DNA of 37,495 nt from a bacterium (GCA_905221145.1 CAJNCA010000012.1:1-37495); one strand, 5' to 3'; shown: positions 1-7,782, counted from the first letter of the stretch. Numbers and translations: made by a program. The notes: generated by a model not told the origin, from the sequence alone.

Positions 1-2
1 AA

Positions 3-75
3 GGCTCGGTAGCTCAGTTGGTAGAGCAATGGATTGAAGCTCCATGTGTCGGCGGTTCGATTCCGTCTCGCGCCA
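3..75 (+). tRNA. tRNA-Phe (GAA)
   Basis: A cloverleaf can be drawn with anticodon stem ATGGA/TCCAT and loop TTGAAGC, giving anticodon GAA (Phe). T-loop TTCGATT is present. The acceptor arm GGCTCGG pairs with TCGCGCC except for a T4/C69 mismatch; the discriminator is A75. The 3' CCA is not encoded. First of six tandem tRNAs, presumably the tail of a longer tRNA or rRNA cluster continuing left of the window. Confidence 0.93.
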
Positions 76-86
76 TTATATATTTT

Positions 87-167
87 GGAAGGGTAGCGAA
101 GAGGCTAAACGCGGCGGACTGTAAATCCGCTCCTTCGGGTTCGGGGGTTCGAATCCCTCCCCTTCCA
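87..167 (+). tRNA. tRNA-Tyr (GTA)
   Basis: Class II tRNA of 81 nt with acceptor GGAAGGG/CCCTTCC, a long variable arm (TCCTTCGGGTTCGGG region) and anticodon GTA in ACTGTAAAT. Discriminator A167; CCA is not encoded. Its GUA anticodon makes it a normal substrate of the Tgt enzyme encoded later in the window. Confidence 0.95.
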
Positions 168-171
168 TTTT

Positions 172-242
172 ACGGGCATAGTTTAAAGGTAGAACTAAGG
201 TCTCCAAAACCTTCAGTGTGGGTTCAATTCCTACTGCCCGTG
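172..242 (+). tRNA. tRNA-Trp (CCA)
   Basis: Acceptor ACGGGCA (172-178) pairs fully with TGCCCGT (235-241), discriminator G242. Anticodon stem AAGGT/ACCTT closes loop CTCCAAA, anticodon CCA (Trp). T-loop TTCAATT. No encoded CCA tail. Confidence 0.94.
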
Positions 243-255
243 TTAATAGAATTAT

Positions 256-329
256 GGCGGGTGTGGTGAAGTGGTTAACACACCAGATTGTGGCTCTGGC
301 ATGCGTGGGTTCGATCCCCATCACTCGCC
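256..329 (+). tRNA. tRNA-His (GTG)
   Basis: Anticodon stem CCAGA/TCTGG with loop TTGTGGC gives anticodon GTG (His). The acceptor GCGGGTG/CACTCGC is extended by an extra pair G256-C329, the G-1:C73 identity pair of histidine tRNAs. T-stem GTGGG/CCCAT. No encoded CCA. Confidence 0.94.
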
Positions 330-342
330 TATTTTATATTAT

Positions 343-414
343 TGGGGTATAGCCAAGCGGTAAGGCAAGGGACTTTGACTCCCTCATGCGTTGGTTCGAA
401 TCCAGCTACCCCAG
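343..414 (+). tRNA. tRNA-Gln (TTG)
   Basis: Acceptor TGGGGTA (343-349) pairs with TACCCCA (407-413), discriminator G414. Anticodon stem AGGGA/TCCCT with loop CTTTGAC gives TTG (Gln). The U1-A72 pair is usual for glutamine tRNAs. No encoded CCA. Confidence 0.94.
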
Positions 415-423
415 TTACTATTT

Positions 424-507
424 GCCGGCGTGGCGGAATTGGCAGACGCGCTGGACTCAAAATCCAGTGTCCGCAAGGACGTGCCGGTTCGACCCCGGCC
501 GCCGGTA
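424..507 (+). tRNA. tRNA-Leu (CAA)
   Basis: Class II tRNA of 84 nt. Anticodon stem CTGGA/TCCAG closes loop CTCAAAA, anticodon CAA (Leu). The variable arm is TGTCCGCAAGGACGT and the T-stem GCCGG/CCGGC. The acceptor is GCCGGCG/CGCCGGT with a terminal G1-T72 wobble; discriminator A507. Last tRNA of the cluster, followed by a terminator. Confidence 0.94.
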
Positions 508-519
508 TAGTATAGAGCT

Positions 520-549
520 AGGAACGTAGTTAATCTTCGTTCCTTTTTT
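520..549 (+). terminator. Terminator of the tRNA cluster
   Basis: Stem AGGAACG (520-526) / CGTTCCT (538-544) followed by a T run, directly after tRNA-Leu. Confidence 0.8.
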
Positions 550-559
550 GTATTATTTT

Positions 560-568
560 TGGTATAAT
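560..568 (+). promoter_or_regulatory. Promoter (extended -10) of the ligase-like gene
   Basis: TGgTATAAT: an extended -10 (TATAAT at 563-568), about 45 bp before the start codon at 614. No convincing -35. Confidence 0.6.
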
Positions 569-613
569 AATAGTTATTCAAATTTTATTTAGATTAAGAA
601 AGAGTAGGATAGT

Positions 614-1891
614 ATGTCTCGTTCTATCGATTTATTAAAACATCGGTATTTGAAAAATATTAAAGAAAATCCTGAATTATTTATTGGGATTGAGCTGGAA
701 TATCCTGTTGCAAATTTAGAGGGGCTTGCTACAGATGTTGATGTTATAAAGGAACTATTTCATTATTTAGTTTCTGCTTTAGATTTTATTGTAGAGAAGG
801 TAGATGATTTTGGAAATCCTATCCAGTTAGTAGATCCGATAAGCCAGGATGCTATTTTATTTGAAGTTTCCTATACAACGATTGAGTTTGCATTTGGTAA
901 GGCTGAAACGATTCAAGAGGTTGAGAATCGTTTTAATAACTATATGGATGTAATTCAGGGTAAATTAGGTGAATCAAATCATGCTATTGTTGGCTGTGGA
1001 ATTCATCCTAACTGGGATAAAAATGAGAATTGTCCAGTGGCTTATCCACGCTACCAGATGTTGATGGATTATTTGAATTTGAGTAGAAATATTACTCAAT
1101 CAGATTTACATCATTTCCCTGAATATGGTGCTTTTATCTGTGGGAGTCAGATTCAGCTAGATATTTCAAAATCCAATTACTTACGGGTGATTAATGCTTT
1201 TACCCAAATTGAAGCAGCTAAAGCTTATTTATTTGCAAATTCTGAGTTTTCAGGTATGGATTGGGATACTAAAATTTCAAGAGATATTTTCTGGGAAGAA
1301 TCGATGCATGGTATCTATACAGAGAATGTTGGAATTAATGCTAGACTCTTTGATGATGAAGATGATTTTTTTGACTATCTAAATCATTCTGCGATTTTTA
1401 CTGCAGAACGAGATGGGCAGACCTACTATTTTTATCCGATTCAGGCAAGGGACTATTTGGCTATGCCTGAAATCCAGGCATTTGCTCTTAATGGTGATGA
1501 GGTTGTTATTTACCCTCAAGAGAAAGACTTTGAAACTCATCGTAGTTATCAGTACCAAGACTTAACGACTCGAGGAACAGTTGAGTTTCGTAGTGTGTGT
1601 ACACAGCCACTTGATAGGACTTTTACTTCAGCAGCCTTTCACATAGGATTGTTGGTTAATTTAGACAAGTTACAAGCTTATTTAGAAACAGCACCTTTCT
1701 TTAAAGAATTTGGGCGAAATTATAAGTTTTTAAGACGACAATTTTCTAAGAAGAAGCTTACAGCTACAGAAGAAGCGGCTATTGTCGAGTTTTCAAAAGA
1801 CTTACTCTTGCTAGCTGAGGAAGGCCTGAAGATGAGAAATAAGCAAGAAATGACCTATTTACAGCCTTTGAAAGAAGAATTGGGACTATAA
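614..1891 (+). CDS. Glutamate-cysteine ligase-like protein (GCS2-type)
   Basis: The 425-aa soluble protein resembles the GCS2 family of glutamate-cysteine ligases, which join Glu and Cys using ATP in the first step of glutathione synthesis. The N-terminal motif GIELEYP (residues 25-31) fits the Glu/ATP-binding signature of this fold, and an HPNW motif lies near residue 134. No glutathione synthetase partner lies next to it. Pneumococci are known to import glutathione, so the physiological product (gamma-glutamylcysteine or another amide) is uncertain. It has its own extended -10 promoter after the tRNA terminator and a weak hairpin before thrC. Family assignment is by resemblance only. Confidence 0.6.
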   Translation: MSRSIDLLKHRYLKNIKENPELFIGIELEYPVANLEGLATDVDVIKELFHYLVSALDFIVEKVDDFGNPIQLVDPISQDAILFEVSYTTIEFAFGKAETIQEVENRFNNYMDVIQGKLGESNHAIVGCGIHPNWDKNENCPVAYPRYQMLMDYLNLSRNITQSDLHHFPEYGAFICGSQIQLDISKSNYLRVINAFTQIEAAKAYLFANSEFSGMDWDTKISRDIFWEESMHGIYTENVGINARLFDDEDDFFDYLNHSAIFTAERDGQTYYFYPIQARDYLAMPEIQAFALNGDEVVIYPQEKDFETHRSYQYQDLTTRGTVEFRSVCTQPLDRTFTSAAFHIGLLVNLDKLQAYLETAPFFKEFGRNYKFLRRQFSKKKLTATEEAAIVEFSKDLLLLAEEGLKMRNKQEMTYLQPLKEELGL

Positions 1892-1892
1892 T

Positions 1893-1915
1893 TTCTCTTA
1901 TAAAGGGAGAATTTT
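1893..1915 (+). terminator. Weak terminator-like hairpin
   Basis: TTCTCTT (893-899 of this kb) pairs with GGGAGAA (1905-1911) partly through G-U pairs and is followed by TTTT. Weak; read-through into thrC is possible. Confidence 0.4.
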
Positions 1916-1926
1916 CTGAAAAATCA

Positions 1927-1935
1927 TGATATAAT
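1927..1935 (+). promoter_or_regulatory. thrC promoter (extended -10)
   Basis: TGaTATAAT: extended -10 with TATAAT at 1930-1935, 31 bp before the thrC start. Confidence 0.65.
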
Positions 1936-1966
1936 GGAAGAGACTATAGATAAAGGATAGAGAGTA

Positions 1967-3451
1967 ATGACATTAGTTTATCAATCAACGCGTGATGCCA
2001 ATAATACAGTAACTGCCAGCCAAGCAATTTTGCAAGGTTTGGCAACGGACGGTGGTTTGTTTACACCAGTTACTTATCCAAAGGTAGATTTGGATTTTGA
2101 CAAATTGAAAGATGCTTCTTATCAGGAAGTTGCTAAGCTTGTTTTGTCAGCATTTTTAGATGACTTTACAGCTGAGGAGTTGGACTACTGTATCAACAAT
2201 GCCTACGATAGCAAGTTTGATACTCCAGCTATAGCGCCTTTGGTGAAATTAGACGGACAATACAACTTGGAACTGTTCCATGGTTCAACGATTGCCTTCA
2301 AGGATATGGCCTTGTCTATCTTGCCATACTTTATGACGACTGCTGCTAAGAAACATGGCTTGGAGAACAAGATTGTCATTTTGACAGCCACATCTGGTGA
2401 TACTGGGAAAGCTGCTATGGCAGGGTTTGCGAATGTGCCTGGTACTGAGATCATCGTCTTTTATCCAAAGGATGGTGTTAGCAAGGTACAAGAGTTACAA
2501 ATGACTACTCAGACTGGCGACAATACTCATGTTATCGCTATTGATGGAAACTTTGATGATGCACAAACCAATGTGAAACATATGTTTAACGATGTAGCCC
2601 TTCGTGAAAAATTGGCTGCCAACAAGTTGCAATTTTCATCAGCTAACTCTATGAATATTGGTCGTTTGGTACCACAGATTGTTTATTATGTTTATGCCTA
2701 CGCTCAGTTGGTTAAGACTGGTGAGATTGTGGCTGGTGAAAAGGTCAACTTCACAGTACCAACAGGAAACTTTGGAAATATCTTGGCTGCCTTTTATGCT
2801 AAACAAATTGGTCTTCCAGTTGGTAAATTAATCTGTGCTTCAAATGATAACAATGTCTTGACAGACTTCTTCAAGACACGTGTTTACGACAAGAAACGTG
2901 AGTTTAAAGTAACAACTAGTCCATCTATGGATATCTTGGTATCTTCAAACTTGGAGCGTTTGATTTTCCATCTTTTGGGTAATGATGCAGTTAAGACAGC
3001 TGAACTCATGAATGCCTTGAATACACAAGGACAATATGAATTGACTGATTTTGATGCTGAGATTCTGGACCTCTTTGCGGCTGAATATGCGACTGAGGAA
3101 GAAACTTCGGCAGAAATCAAACGTGTTTACCAAACAAATGCCTACATTGAGGATCCACATACGGCGGTTGCCTCAGCTGTTTATAGAAAATACCAAGCGG
3201 CTACCGGCGATGCGACTAAGACAGTGATTGCTTCAACAGCTAGTCCATATAAGTTCCCAGTGGTTGCAGTTGAAGCTGTAACAGGGAAATCAGGTCTGAC
3301 AGATTTTGAAGCCTTGGCTCAATTACATGAAATCTCAGGTGTTGCAGTACCACCAGCAGTTGATGGGCTTGAAACAGCTCCAGTTCGTCACAAGACAACC
3401 GTGGCAGCTGCTGATATGCAAGCAGCGGTTGAGGCTTATCTAGAACTTTAA
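1967..3451 (+). CDS. thrC: Threonine synthase
   Basis: PLP enzyme converting O-phosphohomoserine to threonine, the last step of threonine synthesis, in the cytosol. At 494 aa it has the length of the long (E. coli/yeast-like) class. The PLP lysine is K112 in HGSTIAFKDMAL, and ATSGDTGKAA (about 140-149) is the phosphate-binding loop of fold-type II PLP enzymes. The N-terminus contains TDGGLF, typical of the family. It stands alone, with its own extended -10 promoter and a strong GAAA-loop terminator, so it is not in an operon with hom/thrB here. Confidence 0.95.
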   Translation: MTLVYQSTRDANNTVTASQAILQGLATDGGLFTPVTYPKVDLDFDKLKDASYQEVAKLVLSAFLDDFTAEELDYCINNAYDSKFDTPAIAPLVKLDGQYNLELFHGSTIAFKDMALSILPYFMTTAAKKHGLENKIVILTATSGDTGKAAMAGFANVPGTEIIVFYPKDGVSKVQELQMTTQTGDNTHVIAIDGNFDDAQTNVKHMFNDVALREKLAANKLQFSSANSMNIGRLVPQIVYYVYAYAQLVKTGEIVAGEKVNFTVPTGNFGNILAAFYAKQIGLPVGKLICASNDNNVLTDFFKTRVYDKKREFKVTTSPSMDILVSSNLERLIFHLLGNDAVKTAELMNALNTQGQYELTDFDAEILDLFAAEYATEEETSAEIKRVYQTNAYIEDPHTAVASAVYRKYQAATGDATKTVIASTASPYKFPVVAVEAVTGKSGLTDFEALAQLHEISGVAVPPAVDGLETAPVRHKTTVAAADMQAAVEAYLEL

Positions 3452-3463
3452 GACAGAGGAAGT

Positions 3464-3496
3464 AAACTCGGTTGGGAAACCAACTGAGTTTCTTTT
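3464..3496 (+). terminator. thrC terminator
   Basis: A 12-bp stem, AAACTCGGTTGG (3464-3475) with CCAACTGAGTTT (3480-3491), closed by a GAAA tetraloop and followed by CTTTT. Confidence 0.85.
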
Positions 3497-3511
3497 CATC
3501 AGGAGGAGAGA

Positions 3512-4792
3512 TTGTTTAAGAAAAATAAAGACATTATTAATATTGCGCTACCAGCTATGGGTGAAAACTTTTTGCAAATGCTCATGGGAATGGTGGACAG
3601 TTATTTGGTTGCTCATTTAGGATTGATAGCTATTTCAGGTGTTTCAGTAGCTGGGAATATTATCACGATTTATCAGGCGATTTTCATTGCTCTGGGGGCA
3701 GCTATTTCTAGTGTTATTTCAAAAAGTTTGGGTCAGAAGAATCAGTCTAAGCTAGCCTATCATGTGACTGAGGCGTTAAAAATTACTTTACTATTAAGTT
3801 TCCTTTTAGGAGCTTTGTCTATCTTCGCTGGACAAGAGATGATAGGACTTTTGGGGACTGAACAGGCTGTGGCCGAAAGTGGCGGACTCTATCTATCTTT
3901 GGTAGGTGGTTCGATTGTTCTTTTGGGCTTGATGACGAGTCTAGGTGCCTTGATTCGTGCAACGCATAATCCACGTCTGCCTCTTTATGTCAGCCTCTTG
4001 TCAAATGCTTTGAATATTCTCTTTTCCAGTCTAGCTATTTTTGTTCTTGATATGGGGATAGCGGGTGTTGCTTGGGGGACTATTCTGTCTCGTTTGGTTG
4101 GTCTTGTGATTTTGTGGTCACAATTAAAATTGCCTTATACGAAACCGACTTTTGGTTTAGATAAGGAACTGTTGACCTTGGCTTTACCAGCAGCTGGAGA
4201 GCGACTTATGATGCGGGCTGGAGATGTCGTTATCATTGCCTTGGTCGTTTCTTTTGGGACGGAGGCAGTGGCTGGAAATGCGGTCGGAGAAGTCTTGACC
4301 CAGTTTAACTACATGCCTGCCTTTGGTGTTGCTACGGCAACGGTTATGTTGGTGGCCCGAGCAGTTGGAGAGGATAATTGGGGAAGAGTCGCTAGTTTGA
4401 GCAAGCAAACCTTTTGGCTTTCTCTGTTTCTCATGTTGCCCTTGACCTTTAGTATCTATGCCTTAGGAATACCACTGACTCATCTCTATACGACTGATCC
4501 TCTAGCGGTTGAGGCTAGTGTTCTAGTGACACTTTTTTCACTACTTGGTACTCCCATGGCGACAGGAACAGTTATTTATACGGCAGTTTGGCAGGGTCTG
4601 GGGAATGCTCGGCTTCCCTTTTATGCAACAAGTATAGGAATGTGGTGTATCCGTATTGGGACAGCCTATCTGATGGGAATTGTTCTTGGTTGGGGATTGC
4701 CTGGTATTTGGGCAGGAACTCTTTTGGATAATGGTTTTCGTTGGTTATTTCTACGCTACCGTTACCAGCGTTATCTGAGCTTGAAAGGATAG
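3512..4792 (+). CDS. MATE-family efflux transporter
   Basis: A 426-aa membrane protein with about 12 hydrophobic segments arranged as two homologous halves, the MATE (multidrug and toxin extrusion) plan: cation-coupled antiport of drugs or metabolites out of the cell. The N-terminal ALPAMGENFLQMLMGMVDSY is typical, repeated in the second half as ALPAAGERLMMRAGDVV. I chose the TTG start at 3512 because AGGAGGAGAG lies immediately upstream and no ATG fits. The stop is 3 bp before the HAD gene, so the two are co-transcribed. Not assignable to a named substrate; it is probably not the competence-linked dinF, which I remember elsewhere in pneumococcus. Confidence 0.88.
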   Translation: MFKKNKDIINIALPAMGENFLQMLMGMVDSYLVAHLGLIAISGVSVAGNIITIYQAIFIALGAAISSVISKSLGQKNQSKLAYHVTEALKITLLLSFLLGALSIFAGQEMIGLLGTEQAVAESGGLYLSLVGGSIVLLGLMTSLGALIRATHNPRLPLYVSLLSNALNILFSSLAIFVLDMGIAGVAWGTILSRLVGLVILWSQLKLPYTKPTFGLDKELLTLALPAAGERLMMRAGDVVIIALVVSFGTEAVAGNAVGEVLTQFNYMPAFGVATATVMLVARAVGEDNWGRVASLSKQTFWLSLFLMLPLTFSIYALGIPLTHLYTTDPLAVEASVLVTLFSLLGTPMATGTVIYTAVWQGLGNARLPFYATSIGMWCIRIGTAYLMGIVLGWGLPGIWAGTLLDNGFRWLFLRYRYQRYLSLKG

Positions 4793-4795
4793 GAA

Positions 4796-5413
4796 ATGCA
4801 AAAAACAGCTTTTATTTGGGATTTAGATGGGACTTTATTGGACTCTTACGAAGCGATTTTATCAGGGATTGAGGAGACTTTTGGTCAGTTTTCTATTCCT
4901 TATGATAAGGAGAAAGTGAGAGAGTTTATCCTCAAGTATTCGGTGCAGGATTTGCTTGTGCAGGTGGCAGAAGAGCGAAAGATGGATGTGGAAGTGCTAA
5001 ATCAGGTGCGTGCCCAGAGTCTGGCTGAAAAGAATGCTCAGGTAATTTTGATGCCAGGTGCGCGTGAAGTGTTAGTTTGGGCAGATCAAGTAGGGATTCA
5101 GAACTTTATTTACACTCATAAGGGAGACAATGCTTTTACCATTCTCAGAGATTTGGGGTTGGAATCCTATTTTACAGAGATTTTAACCAGTCAGAGTGGC
5201 TTTGCGAGGAAGCCAAGTCCAGAAGCGGCTATCTATTTATTAGACAAGAATCAGCTGAATCCTGATAACACCTATTATATAGGGGATCGGACTCTGGATG
5301 TGGAATTTGCCCAGAATAGTGGGATTCAAAGCATTAATTTTTTAGAGTCATCTTATGAAGGGAATCACAGGATTCAAGAACTAGCAGATATTCCTTACAT
5401 TTTTGGGAATTAG
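4796..5413 (+). CDS. HAD-superfamily phosphatase (subfamily IA)
   Basis: A 205-aa cytosolic hydrolase of the haloacid dehalogenase superfamily, most like phosphoglycolate phosphatases. Visible motifs: I, DLDGT with nucleophile D9 and D11; II, T107 in YTHKG; III, K139 in ARKPSP; IV, GDR (163-165) with D168. A helical cap lies between motifs I and II. It starts 3 bp after the MATE stop with AGGAAATG, implying translational coupling. The substrate cannot be told from sequence; small phosphorylated metabolites are usual. Confidence 0.88.
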   Translation: MQKTAFIWDLDGTLLDSYEAILSGIEETFGQFSIPYDKEKVREFILKYSVQDLLVQVAEERKMDVEVLNQVRAQSLAEKNAQVILMPGAREVLVWADQVGIQNFIYTHKGDNAFTILRDLGLESYFTEILTSQSGFARKPSPEAAIYLLDKNQLNPDNTYYIGDRTLDVEFAQNSGIQSINFLESSYEGNHRIQELADIPYIFGN

Positions 5414-5476
5414 GAACGATAAGATTGTGTCAGTTTTATGACAGAGACCTAACAAACTATTTCAAGTAACCGAGTT

Positions 5477-5527
5477 TGTTACAATGAATAGACAGTTCTG
5501 TTAAATAGGCCCGGGAGGGCTTTTTTT
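5477..5527 (+). ncRNA. Candidate short RNA or attenuated leader before the LysM gene
   Basis: An extended -10 TGtTACAAT (TACAAT 5480-5485) predicts a start near 5492. Only about 36 nt later comes a compact intrinsic terminator: GCCC (5509-5512), loop GGGA, GGGC (5517-5520), then seven Ts. A second extended -10, TGtTATGAT (5543-5548), follows and would drive the LysM gene. The unit could be a very short RNA, a premature-termination leader, or simply the terminator of the MATE-HAD operon with a chance promoter match. Confidence 0.35.
5509..5527 (+). terminator. Terminator before the LysM gene
   Basis: GCCC/GGGC 4-bp GC stem with a GGGA loop followed by TTTTTTT. Confidence 0.7.
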
Positions 5528-5539
5528 CTGCATTTTTTG

Positions 5540-5548
5540 TGTTATGAT
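5540..5548 (+). promoter_or_regulatory. Promoter of the LysM gene
   Basis: Extended -10 TGtTATGAT (hexamer 5543-5548), 33 bp before the ATG at 5582; ribosome-binding site GAAAGGAATTTGAAAG. Confidence 0.65.
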
Positions 5549-5581
5549 AGACAGGTACTCATTTGAAAGGAATTTGAAAGA

Positions 5582-6784
5582 ATGAAGAAAAGAATAATAT
5601 TAGCGTCAACAGTAGCCTTGTCATTTGCCCCAGTATTGGCAACTCAAGCAGAAGAAGTTCTTTGGACTGCCCGTAGTGTTGAGCAAATCCAAAACGATTT
5701 GACTAAAACGGACAACAAAACAAGTTATACCGTTCAGTATGGTGATACTTTGAGCACCATTGCAGAAGCCTTGGGTGTAGATGTCACAGTCCTTGCGAAT
5801 TTGAATAAAATCACGAATATGGACTTGATTTTCCCAGAAACTGTTTTGACAACAACTGTCAATGAAGCAGAAGAAGTAACAGAAGTTGAAATCCAAACTC
5901 CTCAAGCAGACTCTAGTGAAGAAGTGACAACTGCGACAGCAGATTTGACAACTAATCAAGTGACTGTTGATGATCAAACTGTTCAGGTTGCAGACCTTTC
6001 TCAACCGATTGCAGAAGCTCCAAAAGCGGTAGAAGCTTCAAGCACAAAAGAAGTGGCATCAAATTCAGAAGTTGCAGAGACAGTGACTACTGCAGAAGAA
6101 GTGGTATCATCTACAAACACTTCTACGTCAGCGGAGCAAACAGTCGAAACAACCAGTTCAGTTGAAGAGGTATCTCCTCAGGCAACGATTCCAGCTGAGA
6201 AAGAGGAAACTCAAGCAAGCCCACAAGCTGAATCAGCAGTAGAAGCAACTACAACTCCAGTAGAAGAAAAAGTAACGGAAGCAACTGCAACAAGTTCAGA
6301 AGAAGCAAAAGAATCATCATCAAGTGAAGCTACACCAGCAGTTTCTACTTATCAACCGGAAGAGACAAAAACAGCTTCAACAACTTACGTGGCTCCAGCT
6401 GCACCTGATTATGCTGGACTTGCAGTAGCAAAATCTGAAAATGCAGGCCTTCAACCACAAACGGCTGCCTTTAAAGAAGAAATTGCCAACTTGTTTGGCA
6501 TCACATCCTTTAGTGGTTACCGTCCAGGAGACAGTGGAGATCACGGAAAAGGTTTGGCTATCGACTTTATGGTACCAGAAGGTTCAGAACTAGGGGATAA
6601 GATTGCGGAATACGCTATTCAAAACATGGCTAGCCGTGGAATTAGTTACATCATCTGGAAACAACGTTTCTATGCTCCATTCGATAGTAAATATGGGCCA
6701 GCTAATACTTGGAACCCAATGCCAGACCGCGGTAGTGTGACAGAAAACCACTATGACCACGTTCACGTTTCAATGAATGGATAA
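5582..6784 (+). CDS. Secreted LysM protein with a C-terminal zinc-peptidase-like domain
   Basis: A 400-aa exported cell-wall protein. Residues 1-23 form a signal peptide (cut near TQA/EE). Residues 48-91 are a LysM peptidoglycan-binding domain (YTVQYGDTLSTIAEALGV). Residues about 92-270 are a low-complexity Ser/Thr/Glu/Ala/Val linker that probably spans the wall. The C-terminal domain (about 275-400) has H321-x6-D328 and H393-V-H395, the metal-ligand pattern of LAS-type/M15-like peptidoglycan peptidases, ending HYDHVHVSMNG. It resembles the pneumococcal LysM antigen Spr1875, which I recall as a WalRK-regulated surface protein. I did not find a clear WalR box. Cutting activity is inferred, not shown. 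Confidence 0.85.
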   Translation: MKKRIILASTVALSFAPVLATQAEEVLWTARSVEQIQNDLTKTDNKTSYTVQYGDTLSTIAEALGVDVTVLANLNKITNMDLIFPETVLTTTVNEAEEVTEVEIQTPQADSSEEVTTATADLTTNQVTVDDQTVQVADLSQPIAEAPKAVEASSTKEVASNSEVAETVTTAEEVVSSTNTSTSAEQTVETTSSVEEVSPQATIPAEKEETQASPQAESAVEATTTPVEEKVTEATATSSEEAKESSSSEATPAVSTYQPEETKTASTTYVAPAAPDYAGLAVAKSENAGLQPQTAAFKEEIANLFGITSFSGYRPGDSGDHGKGLAIDFMVPEGSELGDKIAEYAIQNMASRGISYIIWKQRFYAPFDSKYGPANTWNPMPDRGSVTENHYDHVHVSMNG

Positions 6785-6808
6785 GCCAGACTTTGTAATA
6801 TCATTTTG

Positions 6809-6858
6809 ACGAATGAGATCTAGCTTTCGTGATAGGAAGCGAGTCTCGTTCGTTTTTT
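6809..6858 (+). terminator. Terminator after the LysM gene
   Basis: ACGAATGAGA (6809-6818) pairs with TCTCGTTCGT (6844-6853), enclosing a smaller GCTTTC/GGAAGC hairpin, followed by TTTTTC. Confidence 0.75.
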
Positions 6859-6909
6859 CTTTGTCAATTTGAAGGAAGTTACCATCTTTTAATAATCCAA
6901 GCATAATTC

Positions 6910-6964
6910 TTGCAATCTATTTTACTTCGCAGTATAATTGATAAGTCAATTATTGATAAATCAA
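6910..6964 (+). promoter_or_regulatory. marR promoter with two overlapping operators
   Basis: TTGCAA (6910-6915), 17-bp spacer, TATAAT (6933-6938). Two near-identical inverted repeats, TTGATAAGTCAA (6938-6949) and TTGATAAATCAA (6953-6964), overlap the -10 and the start point, spaced 15 bp apart. This is the layout of an autoregulated MarR gene. Confidence 0.75.
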
Positions 6965-6978
6965 GAAAAGAGAAAGAA

Positions 6979-7404
6979 ATGCTAGAGATTCAAGATTTAC
7001 TGTATCAACTCCGCTTATCTGAGCAAGCGAGCACACAATTATTTGAAAAAAGGCTTGGGATTAGTTTGACACGGTATCAGATGTTACTGTTTTTGCTGGA
7101 GAATCCCCCTTGTAATCAAATGGCGGTTCAGGAGCGTTTGAAGATTGATCAGGCTGCTTTGACCCGACATTTCAAGATTTTGGAAAAGGAAGGTTTGGTG
7201 GAGCGCCATCGCAATCCTGAAAATCAGCGGGAAGTCTTGGTAGAGGCTACGAAGTATGCCAAGGAGCAGTTAGTGGTGAATCCCCCTCTGAAGCATGTCA
7301 GGGTTAAGGAAGCGATGGAAAGTATCTTAACAGAGTCTGAGAGAACAGAACTCAGCCGTTTATTAAAAAAATTGGTTTTGGGTATTGAAAATATAGAAAT
7401 TTAA
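6979..7404 (+). CDS. MarR-family transcriptional regulator
   Basis: A 141-aa winged-helix DNA-binding protein. The core TRYQMLLFLLENPPCNQMAV...DQAALTRHFKILEKEGLVERHRNPENQREVLVEATKYA is the MarR helix-turn-helix plus wing. I placed the start at ATG 6979 (MLEIQDLLYQ); an upstream in-frame reading from 6910 would begin inside the -35 box. Upstream operators suggest it represses its own operon, releasing DNA when a ligand or oxidant binds. The gene for a DUF1304 membrane protein follows 10 bp downstream and is probably the regulated partner. No conserved redox cysteine pair is obvious; a single Cys sits near residue 44. Confidence 0.88.
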   Translation: MLEIQDLLYQLRLSEQASTQLFEKRLGISLTRYQMLLFLLENPPCNQMAVQERLKIDQAALTRHFKILEKEGLVERHRNPENQREVLVEATKYAKEQLVVNPPLKHVRVKEAMESILTESERTELSRLLKKLVLGIENIEI

Positions 7405-7414
7405 GGAGAAATAG

Positions 7415-7777
7415 ATGTCAATTATTACAGTCATTTTAGCAACGATTGTTGCTTTGGAGCATTTTTACATTTTTTATTTGGAAAGTATTGCAACGCAATC
7501 AGATGCGACTAGTCGTGTCTTTAACATGGAAAAGGAAGAACTGGCTCGTCCGTCAGTAAGTTCATTGTTTAAAAATCAAGGGATTTATAACGCTCTGTTA
7601 GGAGTCTTTCTCTTATATGGGATTTATTTCTCACAGAATTTAGAAATTGTGACTATTTTTGTCTTGTTTGTGATTGGGGCTGCGGCTTATGGCTCTCTAA
7701 CAGCAGATAAGAAAATTATTTTGAAGCAAGGTGGACCAGCTATTTTGGCCTTGATCAGTATTTTACTCTTTAAATAA
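7415..7777 (+). CDS. DUF1304 family small membrane protein
   Basis: A 120-aa integral membrane protein with four hydrophobic segments (about 2-20, 50-70, 76-96, 103-119). The NQGIYNALLG motif (about 51-60) and MEKEELARPSVSSLFKNQ are typical of the DUF1304 family, whose function is unknown. RBS AAGGAGAAATAG precedes ATG 7415, 10 bp after marR, so they form one operon. Genes of this family beside MarR regulators suggest a stress or drug-response role, which is inference. Confidence 0.8.
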   Translation: MSIITVILATIVALEHFYIFYLESIATQSDATSRVFNMEKEELARPSVSSLFKNQGIYNALLGVFLLYGIYFSQNLEIVTIFVLFVIGAAAYGSLTADKKIILKQGGPAILALISILLFK

Positions 7778-7782
7778 ACTCA

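Noticed and set aside
1..515. Open reading frames of 65-83 codons on both strands across the tRNA cluster
   Set aside because: They run through tRNA genes and their peptides repeat T-arm sequence (RAGSTPA-like); they are reading-frame noise.
5461..5530. CiaR box (TTTAAG-N5-TTTAAG) making this a csRNA
   Set aside because: Only a poor half (TTTCAAG) is present upstream of the -10, so membership in the CiaR small-RNA family is not supported.
5414..5560. WalR direct repeat before the LysM gene
   Set aside because: I could not find two TGTnA-type repeats at the right spacing, although the orthologous gene is recalled as WalRK-controlled.
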